Counted from the stretch's first letter, positions 19,114-27,805 are shown. The stretch is 64,000 nucleotides of DNA from Acinetobacter colistiniresistens (GCF_024582815.1 NZ_CP102099.1:1364001-1428000), one strand, 5' to 3'. Numbers and translations are program-made. The notes: generated from the letters alone by a model not told the origin.

Positions 19114-19515
19114 ATGAAAAAACCATTACAACTTTTAATTTTGGCAAGTGTTGCAGTATCGGGTTTTGCATTTGCAGATGATGCGCCACAAACCACAACA
19201 GTGGATAAAGTACTGGCAGCAAAGGGTAGTAATACCGCTGAAGCACAAGTCAAACGTGAAGTGACCACCGTCATTAGTCCACGTACTGGTATTCGCTATA
19301 CCTTGGGTGACACTGAGAATCGTCCAATCGTAATGCAAACAGCCGCTATTGCACCTGCAAATTCAGCAAATATTAACCGTATTGTGGCATCAAACCCTGC
19401 ATTGTCAGCACAAAGCCAAGAGAAGGCGAAGATTGCTCTCATTGGTGAAGCAGCTGTTCAAGCGGCGAATGCTGCTGCGGCCCAGACAAGTACACAAACA
19501 GCAAAAGCAAATTAA
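19114..19515 (+). CDS. Secreted hypothetical protein, Ala/Thr-rich
   Basis: 133 residues with a Sec signal peptide: KK, hydrophobic LLILASVAVSGFA and cleavage after AFA before DDAPQ. The mature part is rich in Ala, Thr and Gln, with SPRTGIRYTLGDTENRPIVMQ in the centre and a low-complexity AAVQAANAAAAQTSTQTAKAN tail (described, not quoted further). GGGAAG precedes the ATG. No family recognised. The gene ends in a long palindromic terminator. Confidence 0.8.
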   Translation: MKKPLQLLILASVAVSGFAFADDAPQTTTVDKVLAAKGSNTAEAQVKREVTTVISPRTGIRYTLGDTENRPIVMQTAAIAPANSANINRIVASNPALSAQSQEKAKIALIGEAAVQAANAAAAQTSTQTAKAN

Positions 19516-19521
19516 CATCAG

Positions 19522-19577
19522 TGTGTTTTCCATAAAAAAAGAGATGCATTAGCATCTCTTTTTTTATGGAAAACACA
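19522..19577. terminator. Bidirectional terminator, 26-bp perfect palindrome
   Basis: Arms 19522-19547 and 19552-19577 are exact complements with a four-base loop (ATTA). A7 and T7 runs lie inside the stem, so it can stop transcription both ways between the convergent secreted-protein and lpxO genes. Unusually long for a terminator. Confidence 0.9.
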
Positions 19578-19582
19578 GTAGC

Positions 19583-20488
19583 TTATAGAAGGCTTGGCAG
19601 CAAAATCAAGCCAATCAGGATGGCAAATAGTAACCATTTTGACACATAGTACAGCGGACGGTTACGCTCTTTTAGGCCACGGCCATAATGATGTACTGCA
19701 TAACCATATTTAAAAATACGGTTAATAAAACCAGTCTTGTCTTGATCATCATTGGGCGAGCTTGCAGCAGACATGACATTGCGGCCAAACCAGTGATTAA
19801 ACCGCTGTGCCCAGCCCCATTTCATTGGACGCTCAATATCACAGAACAAGATAATACGCGTTTCATCAGTTTTGTTTTCTGCCCAGTGCACATAGGTTTC
19901 ATCAAACACGGTGGCTTCGCCATCTCTCCAGCTATAGCGTTCCTGATCGACTTCAATAAAACAATCATCGCTATTCGGTGTTACCAAACCAAGATGATAA
20001 CGGACAGAACCTGCATAGGGATCACGATGTTTACCTAAATAACTCCCAGACGGTAGTTCAGTAAACATTGCCGCTTTGACGGAAGGAATACTTTCTAATA
20101 AAGCAACTGTTTTTGGGCAAAGTTGTTGCGCAGAGGGATGGCTGTCTTGATACCATTTCAGATAAAAGCGCTTCCAGCCTCGTTTAAAAAAGGTATTAAA
20201 GCCTGCATCATTATTTTTTTCAGAGGCTTTGATTTGATTCTGGAGCTGAATTGCTTCTTCACGAATCACTTGCCAGTTATCTTGCAATGGTTTGAGTTCT
20301 GGAAACTGCGCCACATCGAAGAAAGGCTGGTTTGGCAACTTGGAAAAGCCAGTCATAAACATGTTGATTGGCGCTAAAAATGTCGAATGGTCAAATAATT
20401 GTCGAGATGCTTTTAAGCGCTCTTTACCGCGTAGATAGGTATATAAAAAGCTGATTAAAAATACGGCAACGATAATCACTGCGTACAT
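19583..20488 (-). CDS. lpxO: Lipid A hydroxylase LpxO-like (aspartyl/asparaginyl beta-hydroxylase family)
   Basis: 301 residues. Fe(II)/2-oxoglutarate dioxygenase. One N-terminal and one C-terminal membrane segment (about 2-18 and 281-299). The catalytic core shows ELPSGSYLGKHRDPYAGSVRYHLGL (HxD), EATVFDETYVHWAENKTDETRIILF with the distal His and the 2OG-binding Arg. LpxO adds a 2-hydroxyl to a secondary acyl chain of lipid A. The family assignment is firm; that the substrate is lipid A follows from the membrane-anchored architecture and known Acinetobacter LpxO. Confidence 0.88.
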   Translation of the reverse strand: MYAVIIVAVFLISFLYTYLRGKERLKASRQLFDHSTFLAPINMFMTGFSKLPNQPFFDVAQFPELKPLQDNWQVIREEAIQLQNQIKASEKNNDAGFNTFFKRGWKRFYLKWYQDSHPSAQQLCPKTVALLESIPSVKAAMFTELPSGSYLGKHRDPYAGSVRYHLGLVTPNSDDCFIEVDQERYSWRDGEATVFDETYVHWAENKTDETRIILFCDIERPMKWGWAQRFNHWFGRNVMSAASSPNDDQDKTGFINRIFKYGYAVHHYGRGLKERNRPLYYVSKWLLFAILIGLILLPSLL

Positions 20489-20598
20489 AACACAATCGTC
20501 TAAGAAAAATGAAGGCGATTATTTTAGCATAAAAAATATTTGGATGAATGCTATCCTAAATGTAACTTTATAAGATAAAAATGATGATTTAAATGGTA

Positions 20599-20639
20599 AT
20601 TCAGATGGTCCAAATTGATATTGTATAGACCATCTGAAT
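20599..20639 (-). terminator. Hairpin downstream of the MHS transporter
   Basis: Perfect 12-bp arms (ATTCAGATGGTC / GACCATCTGAAT), 17-base loop, ending eight bases from the transporter stop. No clear T-run, so terminator function is likely but not certain. Confidence 0.55.
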
Positions 20640-20646
20640 AAAGATT

Positions 20647-21957
20647 CTAAATATGATTATTTACATCTTCATATTTGGTTTCACGAATCATTAAAAATGC
20701 AATCAGGGAGAGGATTGAAGCAACACTGAGATATAATCCAACTGCACCAAGCCCATAACTTTCTGCCAATTTTGTTGCAATGTAGGGCGCAAAGGATGCT
20801 CCAAAAATACCGGCCAGATTAAAGGTTAATGCAGAACCTGTATAACGGACGGAAATTGGAAAAATCTCAGATAAGACCGTACCAATTGGCCCATAGGTTA
20901 GGCCCATAATCGAAAGACCAATACACAGGAACAAGAACACTAAAATTGGACTACCTGAACCTAATAGCGGAGCAAAACATAATCCGAATAGGGCAGAAAG
21001 AATACACACCGCAATCGACGTATTTTTACGACCGAATTTTTCTGCCAAAATTGCCGACAGTGGAATAAAGGCGGCAAAACATAGGGTCGCCACCAGTTGT
21101 AACACAAGGAAGTCGCCCCGTGCATAACCAAGTTTAGTGGTTCCCCAATTCAGTGCGAACACAGTGGTCAGATAGAACACCACGAAAGTACAAATGGCAG
21201 CAATGGTGCCAAGAATCAGCATGGGTAAGTGTTTGGTCATGACTTCTTTAAAAGGGACATTCACTTCTTTTTGCTTGTTTAATACTTTTTGGAAGGCTGG
21301 GGTCTCATGTAGTTTTAAGCGAATGTATAAACCGATCAAGACCAATGCTGCACTGGCAATAAATGGGATACGCCAGCCCCAGGTCATAAAGGCTTGTTCC
21401 GACATAAAAGCATTCAGTAACAGAAATGAACCCGTAGCAAGGATGAAGCCAAGCGGCGCTCCTAATTGCGGGAACATACCATACCAAGCGCGCTTGCCTT
21501 CTGGCGCGTTCTCAGTGGCAAGCAGTACGGCACCACTCCATTCACCACCTAAGCCTAAACCTTGGCCTAAACGGCATAGGGCAAGCAATAATGGGGCAGC
21601 GAGACCAATTTGTGCATAGGTCGGAAGCAGACCGATACACACGGTAGAAATTCCCATCGTGAGCAAGGCTGCAACCAGCGTGGCTTTACGTCCGATCCGA
21701 TCACCAAGATGTCCAAAGAGTGCTGCACCAATGGGACGAGCAATAAAGGCGATGGCAAAGGTTGCCAGTGATTTGAGTACCGCAGCGCCATCGCTACTTT
21801 CAGGGAAAAATAAATGTGGAAAAATCAGAACAGCAGCTGTGGCATAGATATAAAAGTCAAAAAACTCAATCGTGGTACCGACAAGGCTGGCAAATAATAC
21901 CCTTACTTTTGAATTACTGGCCACTTCTGGGGTGGCCGTCGTAGTGCTCGACGACAT
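20647..21957 (-). CDS. MFS transporter, metabolite:H+ symporter (MHS) type
   Basis: 436 residues, twelve predicted membrane segments. MHS-family signatures: SLVGTTIEFFDFYIYATAAVL at the start, GHLGDRIGRKATLV in loop 2-3 and GQGLGLGGEWSGAVLLATENAP in segment 5. Family members (ProP, ShiA, KgtP) import osmolytes or organic acids with protons; the substrate is not readable here. Only 34 bases upstream of its start lies MITE-like copy 1, which may carry or separate its promoter. Confidence 0.9.
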   Translation of the reverse strand: MSSSTTTATPEVASNSKVRVLFASLVGTTIEFFDFYIYATAAVLIFPHLFFPESSDGAAVLKSLATFAIAFIARPIGAALFGHLGDRIGRKATLVAALLTMGISTVCIGLLPTYAQIGLAAPLLLALCRLGQGLGLGGEWSGAVLLATENAPEGKRAWYGMFPQLGAPLGFILATGSFLLLNAFMSEQAFMTWGWRIPFIASAALVLIGLYIRLKLHETPAFQKVLNKQKEVNVPFKEVMTKHLPMLILGTIAAICTFVVFYLTTVFALNWGTTKLGYARGDFLVLQLVATLCFAAFIPLSAILAEKFGRKNTSIAVCILSALFGLCFAPLLGSGSPILVFLFLCIGLSIMGLTYGPIGTVLSEIFPISVRYTGSALTFNLAGIFGASFAPYIATKLAESYGLGAVGLYLSVASILSLIAFLMIRETKYEDVNNHI

Positions 21958-21991
21958 ACAAGACCTTCATGTTATTTATTCAAGAACATAT

Positions 21992-22316
21992 AGGGGCTGC
22001 GGCCATTTCACTTTACGAGCTATAGCTCTCATTGCGACAGTGGGAATTTTTTAGGCGGTACAAGGAATGCCTTGCGAAACTTAGTCATTCTAAGTAAGCA
22101 AGATATAACGCAGTAACGGCAAAAATATCCCTGTCCTTGAGCTTCGCCTTGTACTGCAATTAAAGCAGGGCTTTGCTCTTGCTCAGGGTTATGGCTAAAA
22201 CTTCTCTAAACTGCGTTATGAAACTTGACAAGGGGATACCATTGCCTGCGTTTCATACCTTGTTTATGTCGTTTTAGCCAATAACGCAATGTATGGATGA
22301 AACGTCAACAGCCCCT
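21992..22316. repeat. MITE-like palindromic element, copy 1 (325 bp)
   Basis: Ends AGGGGCTG ... CAGCCCCT, flanked by T on the left and A on the right so that TAGGGGCTG/CAGCCCCTA pair. Nested arms inside: GCGGTACAAGG with CCTTGTACTGC, and ATAACGCAGT with ACTGCGTTAT. About 90 bases from ATTTTTTAGGCGGTACAAGG onward and the right end around GTTATGAAACTTG...ATAACGCAATGTAT align with copy 2 at 35178-35445. No ORF. A non-autonomous mobile repeat is inferred. Confidence 0.75.
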
Positions 22317-22385
22317 AATGACTGTCTTGAAAAATTCCTTTTGAATGTGCAGTTTTACTTCGAAAACTTAATGCTATATATGGAC

Positions 22386-23027
22386 TTATAATACATAACA
22401 ATAGATTGCCAAAAAGTGTAATCCTGCCCCTAATAGCACAAAAACATGCCAAATTGCGTGGGTATATCTTACCTTTTTTAAGGCATAAAACAATGTGCCG
22501 ATGGTATAAGCCAATCCCCCTGCAATCAGCAGTTGTACCGCTTCTTTAGACAGGTAATGTTGCATATCATCCATAACCAAAACAGCCAGCCAACCCATGA
22601 CTAAATAGGCGGCTAAAGAAAGTTTTTGGAAGCGATGAATGAAGACCAGCTTAAACAGTGTACCGATCAGGGCAATGACCCATAAGGCAATCAGTAAATA
22701 ATGCGCTTTGGCCGTTGGAATGGCGATACTGAGAAAAGGGGTATAGGTGCCTGCGATCAGATAGTAAATCGCGGTATGATCCAGTTTCTTGTACCAATAA
22801 CGTTTGCGTTCGTCTTGGGCAAAGTGATACAGCATGGAACTACTCAGTAATAATACCAAGCTAAAGCCATAGACCCATAAACTGATCCATTGTCCCAAAG
22901 GCAGGCCATAGCCTTTGATGATCAAAAAGACTGAGGCAATTAAAGCCAGTACTGCGCCAGCCCCATGACTATAGGCATTCATCAGTTCTTCTTTGGGGTC
23001 ATAGTCCAGTAATGTGTTTGTGTTCAT
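22386..23027 (-). CDS. trhA: PAQR-family membrane protein, hemolysin III homologue (TrhA)
   Basis: 213 residues with seven hydrophobic segments. Family motifs present: EELMNAYSHGAGAVLAL (HGxG in segment 1), SSSMLYHFA, KLDHTAIYYLIAGTYTPF and the C-terminal IWHVFVLLGAGLHFLAIY. The conserved Ser, His and Asp ligands of PAQR zinc hydrolases are all visible. The bacterial members influence membrane fluidity; the 'hemolysin' name is historical. Monocistronic. Confidence 0.9.
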   Translation of the reverse strand: MNTNTLLDYDPKEELMNAYSHGAGAVLALIASVFLIIKGYGLPLGQWISLWVYGFSLVLLLSSSMLYHFAQDERKRYWYKKLDHTAIYYLIAGTYTPFLSIAIPTAKAHYLLIALWVIALIGTLFKLVFIHRFQKLSLAAYLVMGWLAVLVMDDMQHYLSKEAVQLLIAGGLAYTIGTLFYALKKVRYTHAIWHVFVLLGAGLHFLAIYCYVL

Positions 23028-23130
23028 CAGGCGCAGTCATATTGCATAAAAATACAACTGTATCGTAATGCAATTTCCCTTTTAAAGTAAGACGCTTTAA
23101 AATTTAGTTTCTATTTGTCAGGTTTTCATT

Positions 23131-24345
23131 ATGTTTGCGCCGAATTTTTCTTTTGAACAAGAACAGCAGTTTTTCTTGGATATCCAGCAATCTATTGAAA
23201 ATAAAAGCTTTGATCGTCTGATTTTGAGTCAGTACAAAGGCGAAATGGCGCAATTAGAAAAGATGACCTTCCGTGTAATTGAACTACAGGGTCAGGCAAG
23301 CTTGTCTTGCTTATATCATTACACTACACAAGACATGACCAAAAACTATGCGATTGATGAAGGTTTAGAAAAAATTGCTGAGCTATTGAACCTGTCTAAG
23401 CAAGCCAATCTATTCACTTCTGATCAAGATGTTCAACTCAAGAAAAATAAAAAGAAAGCCATGTTGAATACTCAGAAAAAACAAGTGTCAACCCTCAAAG
23501 TTGAACAGCAGCATGATCGTGAAAAGCAACGTTATGTGCAACAGCAGAGTCCATTTTTAAAACATCTGGGGATTACCGATGAAAAAGGACACATCATTCC
23601 AAGCATGGCACGTAAGTGGAAACAGATTAATAAATTCATTGAAATCTTTTCACATGCCTATGAGCAGATTGATGCATCGCAGCAAGAATTGAATATTGTC
23701 GATTTTGGTTCAGGAAAGGGCTATTTGACCTTTGCCTTATATGATTATCTGCAAGCGCAACAGAAAACCCCGTTAATCACGGGCGTTGAGCTACGTTCAA
23801 ATTTGGTTGAGTTTTGCAAGAATGTAGCTGATCAAGTCGATTTTAATCATCTTGATTTTTTTGAAGGGGATGTGCGGAGTTATCAACCTGAAAAGCTGGA
23901 TGTGATGATCGCCTTACATGCCTGTGATATTGCCACTGACTTCGCCATTCATACCGGTATTCGTCTGAATGCGTCAATGATTATGTGTGCACCATGTTGC
24001 CATAAGGAACTCCGTCCACAGCTGCAAAGCCCAGAGGTGTTACAGCCAATGTTGCAATTCGGAATTCATGCGGGGCAACAGGCGGAAATGCTGACCGATA
24101 CTTTGCGTGCCTTATTGCTAAAAGCCTATGGTTATGAAACTAAGGTATTCGAGTTTGTCTCTTTGGAGCATACCAGTAAGAATAAAATGATATTAGCGAC
24201 CAAACGCAAACAAATTCAACAGCCCGATGCCAAGATTATGCAGCAGATCCAAGCTTTAAAAGCCATGTATGGTATTGAAAAACAAAGTCTGGAATTATTA
24301 TTGCAAGATCAAATGCCCATCGAGAATATTGGCTGTAAGTGCTAA
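23131..24345 (+). CDS. SAM-dependent methyltransferase
   Basis: 404 residues. The N-terminal half is charged and lacks known motifs; the C-terminal half is a class I methyltransferase of the Methyltransf_32 type: NIVDFGSGKGYLTFALYDYL (SAM loop, about 188-207), VELRSNLVEFC, DVMIALHACDIATD and the MCAPCCHKELRPQL cysteine cluster that is usual in this branch. The end IENIGCKC is also typical. Proteins of this type are thought to modify RNA, but the substrate is not determined. Single gene. Confidence 0.87.
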   Translation: MFAPNFSFEQEQQFFLDIQQSIENKSFDRLILSQYKGEMAQLEKMTFRVIELQGQASLSCLYHYTTQDMTKNYAIDEGLEKIAELLNLSKQANLFTSDQDVQLKKNKKKAMLNTQKKQVSTLKVEQQHDREKQRYVQQQSPFLKHLGITDEKGHIIPSMARKWKQINKFIEIFSHAYEQIDASQQELNIVDFGSGKGYLTFALYDYLQAQQKTPLITGVELRSNLVEFCKNVADQVDFNHLDFFEGDVRSYQPEKLDVMIALHACDIATDFAIHTGIRLNASMIMCAPCCHKELRPQLQSPEVLQPMLQFGIHAGQQAEMLTDTLRALLLKAYGYETKVFEFVSLEHTSKNKMILATKRKQIQQPDAKIMQQIQALKAMYGIEKQSLELLLQDQMPIENIGCKC

Positions 24346-24372
24346 TAGCATGAATTGATTGCTGGATAAATC

Positions 24373-24406
24373 TAACGATATCAATCAATATGGGTTGATA
24401 TCGTTA
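24373..24406. promoter_or_regulatory. 12-bp perfect inverted repeat
   Basis: TAACGATATCAA and TTGATATCGTTA separated by ten bases, 28 bases after the methyltransferase stop and 55 before the next gene. There is no T-run, so it may be an operator for the next gene or a weak terminator. Confidence 0.5.
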
Positions 24407-24461
24407 CTTATGCGATAGGGTTATAAATAAAAATTGAAGAATAACAAGTCGAGTCATTCCA

Positions 24462-25094
24462 ATGATGAAAAACAAAATTTATCTCGCTGTTTTGCTCTTG
24501 GTCTTCTCCAATTTAAGTAAAGCAAAAGAATTTGAGAGTCCACTCAATCAGAAGGGAGTCGTCAGTTTTAATCCTTCAACACAAGCCAGAGTCCGTTTAT
24601 ATGGTCAAAATGGTCAGCAAATATATATGCAGCATACTTTTGATTGTAAAAATAGAAAACAGGGCATACGTGAAAATTTAAGTGGCTACGGGGCATGGAA
24701 TGCTTTTAAAACCTATACTCGAATCAATATGAATTATTCGATTGGTATGCCACGAACAATCATACAAAAGGACATTGAGCAGAATTTTAATACCTATCAG
24801 ATGGTGACCTATAAGGAATATGTGGTGACTGCTAATCAACCGATCAGCCTGCATGGATTTGTAGTAGGTACAGAGCGTACTACAGGTAAAGCCAAACTGG
24901 TCGATGGATGTGAGAATACGGAAGCTTCATTTAAGCCACAAGCAGGCCGCGAGTATGAAATATTGGGAGAAAATGAAAACCAGAAATGCCAATTCAAGGT
25001 CTATGACTTAGAATCGAGACAACTGGTTTCTGTCTCAGAGCAAGCCTATATCTGCCCAAAAGATAAGTGGAAGTTTTGGGGGAAAGGTGAGTAA
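24462..25094 (+). CDS. Secreted hypothetical protein
   Basis: 210 residues with a Sec signal peptide (MMKNKIYLAVLLLVFSNLSKA, cleavage after SKA). The mature chain has five or so cysteines (FDCKNRK, VDGCENTE, NQKCQFKV, AYICPKDKW) that could form disulfides in the periplasm, and beta-strand-like spacing. It contains ARVRLYGQNGQQIYM near the front. No family recognised. The start may be either Met1 or Met2. Confidence 0.75.
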   Translation: MMKNKIYLAVLLLVFSNLSKAKEFESPLNQKGVVSFNPSTQARVRLYGQNGQQIYMQHTFDCKNRKQGIRENLSGYGAWNAFKTYTRINMNYSIGMPRTIIQKDIEQNFNTYQMVTYKEYVVTANQPISLHGFVVGTERTTGKAKLVDGCENTEASFKPQAGREYEILGENENQKCQFKVYDLESRQLVSVSEQAYICPKDKWKFWGKGE

Positions 25095-25124
25095 TAATTA
25101 GCGCTTTAATTTGGGAAGGCAGAT

Positions 25125-25152
25125 GACAAACTTCGCGCATGAGAAGTTTGTC
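25125..25152. terminator. Hairpin between convergent genes
   Basis: GACAAACTTC / GAAGTTTGTC, 8-base loop, just past the stop of the IS-interrupted gene on the minus strand and 30 bases past the secreted-protein gene. No strong T-run. Confidence 0.5.
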
Positions 25153-25236
25153 AGGATCTAAAATCCGTTAATGCTGTTCGGTTGCGATTTCCGAAGCAGC
25201 TGCTGGTTCAATATGTTGCTGTTGTTGCGCTTTACG

Positions 25237-25245
25237 TTGTGCACC
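25237..25245. repeat. Target site duplication, left copy
   Basis: TTGTGCACC, identical to 26562-26570. Nine bases, fitting the 8-9 bp duplications known for IS256-family transposition. Confidence 0.92.
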
Positions 25246-26561
25246 GGGACTGTTCTAAATTTTGTGTAAGTACTTAATTTTCATTTATCCTTCAGAGGAT
25301 AATTACAAAAGGTACTTCACATGGATGAAGCAACAATCAAAAGTATGGCTGCCGAATTGGCTAAAGGTCTAAAAACACCAGAAGACTTAAACCAAATGAC
25401 AGCAGTCTTTAAAAAATTCATGATTGAAACTGCACTCAATACTGAACTTTCAGACCATCTCGGTTATGAAAAGCATCAGTCCAGGAAAGGCTCAAATAGC
25501 CGTAATGGGTTTAGTTCTAAAACCATTACAACTCAAGATGGACAACTGGCTTTAGATATTCCCCGTGATCGAGAAGGTTCATTTGAGCCACAAATTATCA
25601 AAAGCACCAAACACGCATCACCAGTATGGATGACCAAATCCTCTCACTGTATGCAAAAGGAATGACTAATAGGAAATTGTAGCCTTCTTCAAAGAAATGT
25701 ACGATGCCGATGTCTCAGCATCTCTCATCAGCAAAGTTACCGATGCTGTGATTGAGCAAGTGACTGAGTGGCAAAATAGAGCCTTAGATAGCCTTTATCC
25801 TGTTGTCTATCTTGACTGTATTGTTGTCAAAGTCCGTCAGCACTCCAATGTGATTAACAAGTCCGTATACCTTGCTTTAGGCATCAATATGGATGGACAA
25901 AAAGAATTACTGGGTATGTGGATTGCTCAGACAGAAGGTGCCAAATTCTGGCTGTCAGTCATGACAGAGCTAAAAAATCGAGGAGTACAGGATATTCTTG
26001 TTGCCTGTGTAGATGGATTAAAAGGCTTTCCTGACGCGATAGCCTCCGTTTACCCTCATACTGATATTCAACTGTGTATCGTGCATGTTGTACGCAATAG
26101 CCTGAGATTTGTAAGCTGGAAAGACTACAAGGCTGTTACCTCGGGTCTGAAAGCGATTTATCAGGCAAGTACAGAGGAAAATGCTTTAAAGTCCCTAGAC
26201 ATCTTCTGTGATCAATGGAATCACCAGTATCCCAAAATTGGAGAATCCTGGCGGGCCAATTGGGAAAATATCCGAACGATCTTTAGCTATCCAGCCGAAA
26301 TACGTCATGCAATTTATACAACAAATGCGATTGAGTCGTTGAATAGCGTAATACGCCATTCAACGAAGAAGAGGAAAATCTTTTCATCTGATGACTCAGT
26401 AAAGAAGGTCATTTACTTAGCAACATCAAATGCTGCGAAGAAATGGACGATGCCAATTCAAAATTGGCGTTTAGCAATGAATTGGTTTACGATTCAGTTC
26501 GATGATCGATTAAAAGATCATTTATAAAAAATGGAACTTACACAAAATAATTTACAGGCTC
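25246..26561 (+). mobile_element. IS256-family insertion sequence, 1316 bp, decayed
   Basis: Bounded by exact 9-bp duplications. The ends are imperfect inverted repeats: left GGGACTGTTCTAAATTTTGT, right (complement) GAGCCTGTAAATTATTTTGT, both continuing GTAAGT. It contains one transposase gene broken by two frameshifts. The exact target duplication suggests the insertion itself is not very old even though the transposase is dead. Confidence 0.92.
25321..26527 (+). pseudogene. IS256-family transposase, two frameshifts
   Basis: The first part (MDEATIKSMAAELAKGLKTP ... DIPRDREGSFEPQIIKSTKH) and the second (MYDADVSASLISKVTDAVIE ... AMNWFTIQFDDRLKDHL) are halves of a mutator-type transposase. Between them a third frame reads RITSMDDQILSLYAKGMTNR (about 25614-25675). 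So the frame changes near 25612 and again near 25675, where AATAGGAAATTG lacks one G relative to the frame-restoring AATAGGGAAATTG. The DDE catalytic Asp of YLDCIVVKVR, ACVDGLKGFPDAI and a late Glu (TTNAIESLNS) remain in part two. Not expected to be active. Confidence 0.93.
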
Positions 26562-26570
26562 TTGTGCACC
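26562..26570. repeat. Target site duplication, right copy
   Basis: TTGTGCACC, identical to 25237-25245; on the minus strand it supplies codons GGT GCA CAA of the interrupted gene. Confidence 0.92.
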
Positions 26571-26816
26571 TGGCATATAATCCGGTTCTTGGGTCATGGC
26601 CAAATAGAAAAAGCTTAAAAAGATGGTACTGAGCACCCCGACAATGATGACAAATTTCCATCCCAATACGGTTTCTTCATTTGAATCTTTTTTTGGGGAT
26701 GGCTGGTTATTCATAATAAATTCCAAAAATAACAAAAACAAAACTAGATTTTGCGCCTTTTGCGGCTGATTTGCCAAGTGGAAATATACACTTCTTGATT
26801 GTGTTGAGTGAGTCAG

Positions 26817-26897
26817 CACTTTGAATGGTGCACACAGACGAGATTTCTGTCATCTCATCCGTTTTATCATCGGCACGATGTGCGGCCATTCAAAGTG
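26817..26897. repeat. 81-bp inverted-repeat element
   Basis: Perfect 12-bp arms CACTTTGAATGG (26817-26828) and CCATTCAAAGTG (26886-26897) with an inner hairpin GAGAT/ATCTC. It lies between the patatin stop and the start of the interrupted gene and holds no ORF. It could be a structured RNA, an mRNA processing site or a tiny mobile repeat. Confidence 0.6.
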
Positions 26898-26920
26898 TTG
26901 TTGATTTGATCTAAAGAGGG

Positions 26921-27805
26921 TTAAAGCGCGTTCCAGTCTTCAATCGCCTTAAAGCCTGTTTCCAGACCGACATCATAGCTATAGCGAATCTTGGCCTTAT
27001 CCTTGGAAAGACGACCTGCCATGTTTTTTAAATCAGGGGGACACACTTCCAGAATTTTCTGGTCAGAGGCTGAGCGGGTAAATTCGACAGCATCGTTATA
27101 ACGTTGGGTGCGAGTCAAAAGACTATGTGCAAAACCACGTTGCTGCTTAAACAGGTATTTGGCAAGCAATTGGTCACCTTTACTGCTGGCCTTATAATAA
27201 TTTTTTGGGCGAGTTCGGAGTACCATGAGTTTAGAGACATCATGCTGTTGCGCTGCCCAATGTACGGGCAAGGCATCGGCAACACCCCCATCAAAGTAGG
27301 GCTCACCAAATACTTCAACGGCTTGACGTGTTAATACTGGAATCGAGCTCGAGGCTCTTAATCCGTCAAGAATATTGTCTTTCGAAGCTTTGATATAGGT
27401 GGCTTCACCTGAAATAGCATGGGTCAACACCATATAAAATTCAGGATGATTGGCAAATAGATGGGCTTGATTGAGAGGATGTTCTTTTTCAACGATGTCC
27501 CACATCCATTTTAAATCCAGTAAGTCACCACCTTTGAAAAAGCGACCATATTGGATAAATTCAGAACGAAGTGAGTGGTCGAGGTAGAGATTTAGCGTAC
27601 GACCTTGCTGTGCGGCAAGATAATTGGCGACATTGGTCGAACCTGAAGAGACACCAACGCAGAGATCAAAAGGGTTAAATTGTTGCTGTAAAAATGCATC
27701 TAAGACACCACTGGTGAATGCGCCACGCATGCCACCGCCTTCAACGACCAGTGCCTGACGATTTTGTTGAAGCATTGAAAATCTCGAGTACCATGATAAA
27801 CCCAT
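26921..27805 (-). CDS. Patatin-like phospholipase
   Basis: 294 residues, no signal peptide. Oxyanion motif VEGGGMRGAFTSG (about 22-34), nucleophile GVSSGS (GxSxG, about 51-56) and the dyad Asp in FDGGVADALPVHWA. This is the catalytic Ser-Asp pair of patatin-type acyl hydrolases, and the length and C-terminal layout resemble the RssA/YjjU group. A second Met at residue 11 (27775) is a possible start; neither has a strong ribosome site. Likely cytosolic lipid hydrolase of unknown substrate. Confidence 0.88.
   Translation of the reverse strand: MGLSWYSRFSMLQQNRQALVVEGGGMRGAFTSGVLDAFLQQQFNPFDLCVGVSSGSTNVANYLAAQQGRTLNLYLDHSLRSEFIQYGRFFKGGDLLDLKWMWDIVEKEHPLNQAHLFANHPEFYMVLTHAISGEATYIKASKDNILDGLRASSSIPVLTRQAVEVFGEPYFDGGVADALPVHWAAQQHDVSKLMVLRTRPKNYYKASSKGDQLLAKYLFKQQRGFAHSLLTRTQRYNDAVEFTRSASDQKILEVCPPDLKNMAGRLSKDKAKIRYSYDVGLETGFKAIEDWNAL

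Larger units (their letters stand above)
25168..26714 (-). pseudogene. Small membrane protein gene split by an IS256-family element
   Basis: The front is 26714-26562 (51 codons: MNNQPSPKKDSNEETVLGWK, a membrane segment FVIIVGVLSTIFLSFFYLAM, then TQEPDYMPGAQ). The IS follows. The end is 25236-25168 (RKAQQQQHIEPAAASEIA then TEQH and stop). Removing the IS and one 9-bp target copy restores one frame of 73 codons plus stop. This agrees with the intact paralogue at 27842-28066 (74 residues, same PDYMP after the membrane segment). As it stands, translation would run into the IS and add EPVNYFV before a stop. Front start ATG 26714 has GGAA upstream, as in the paralogue. Confidence 0.9.
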
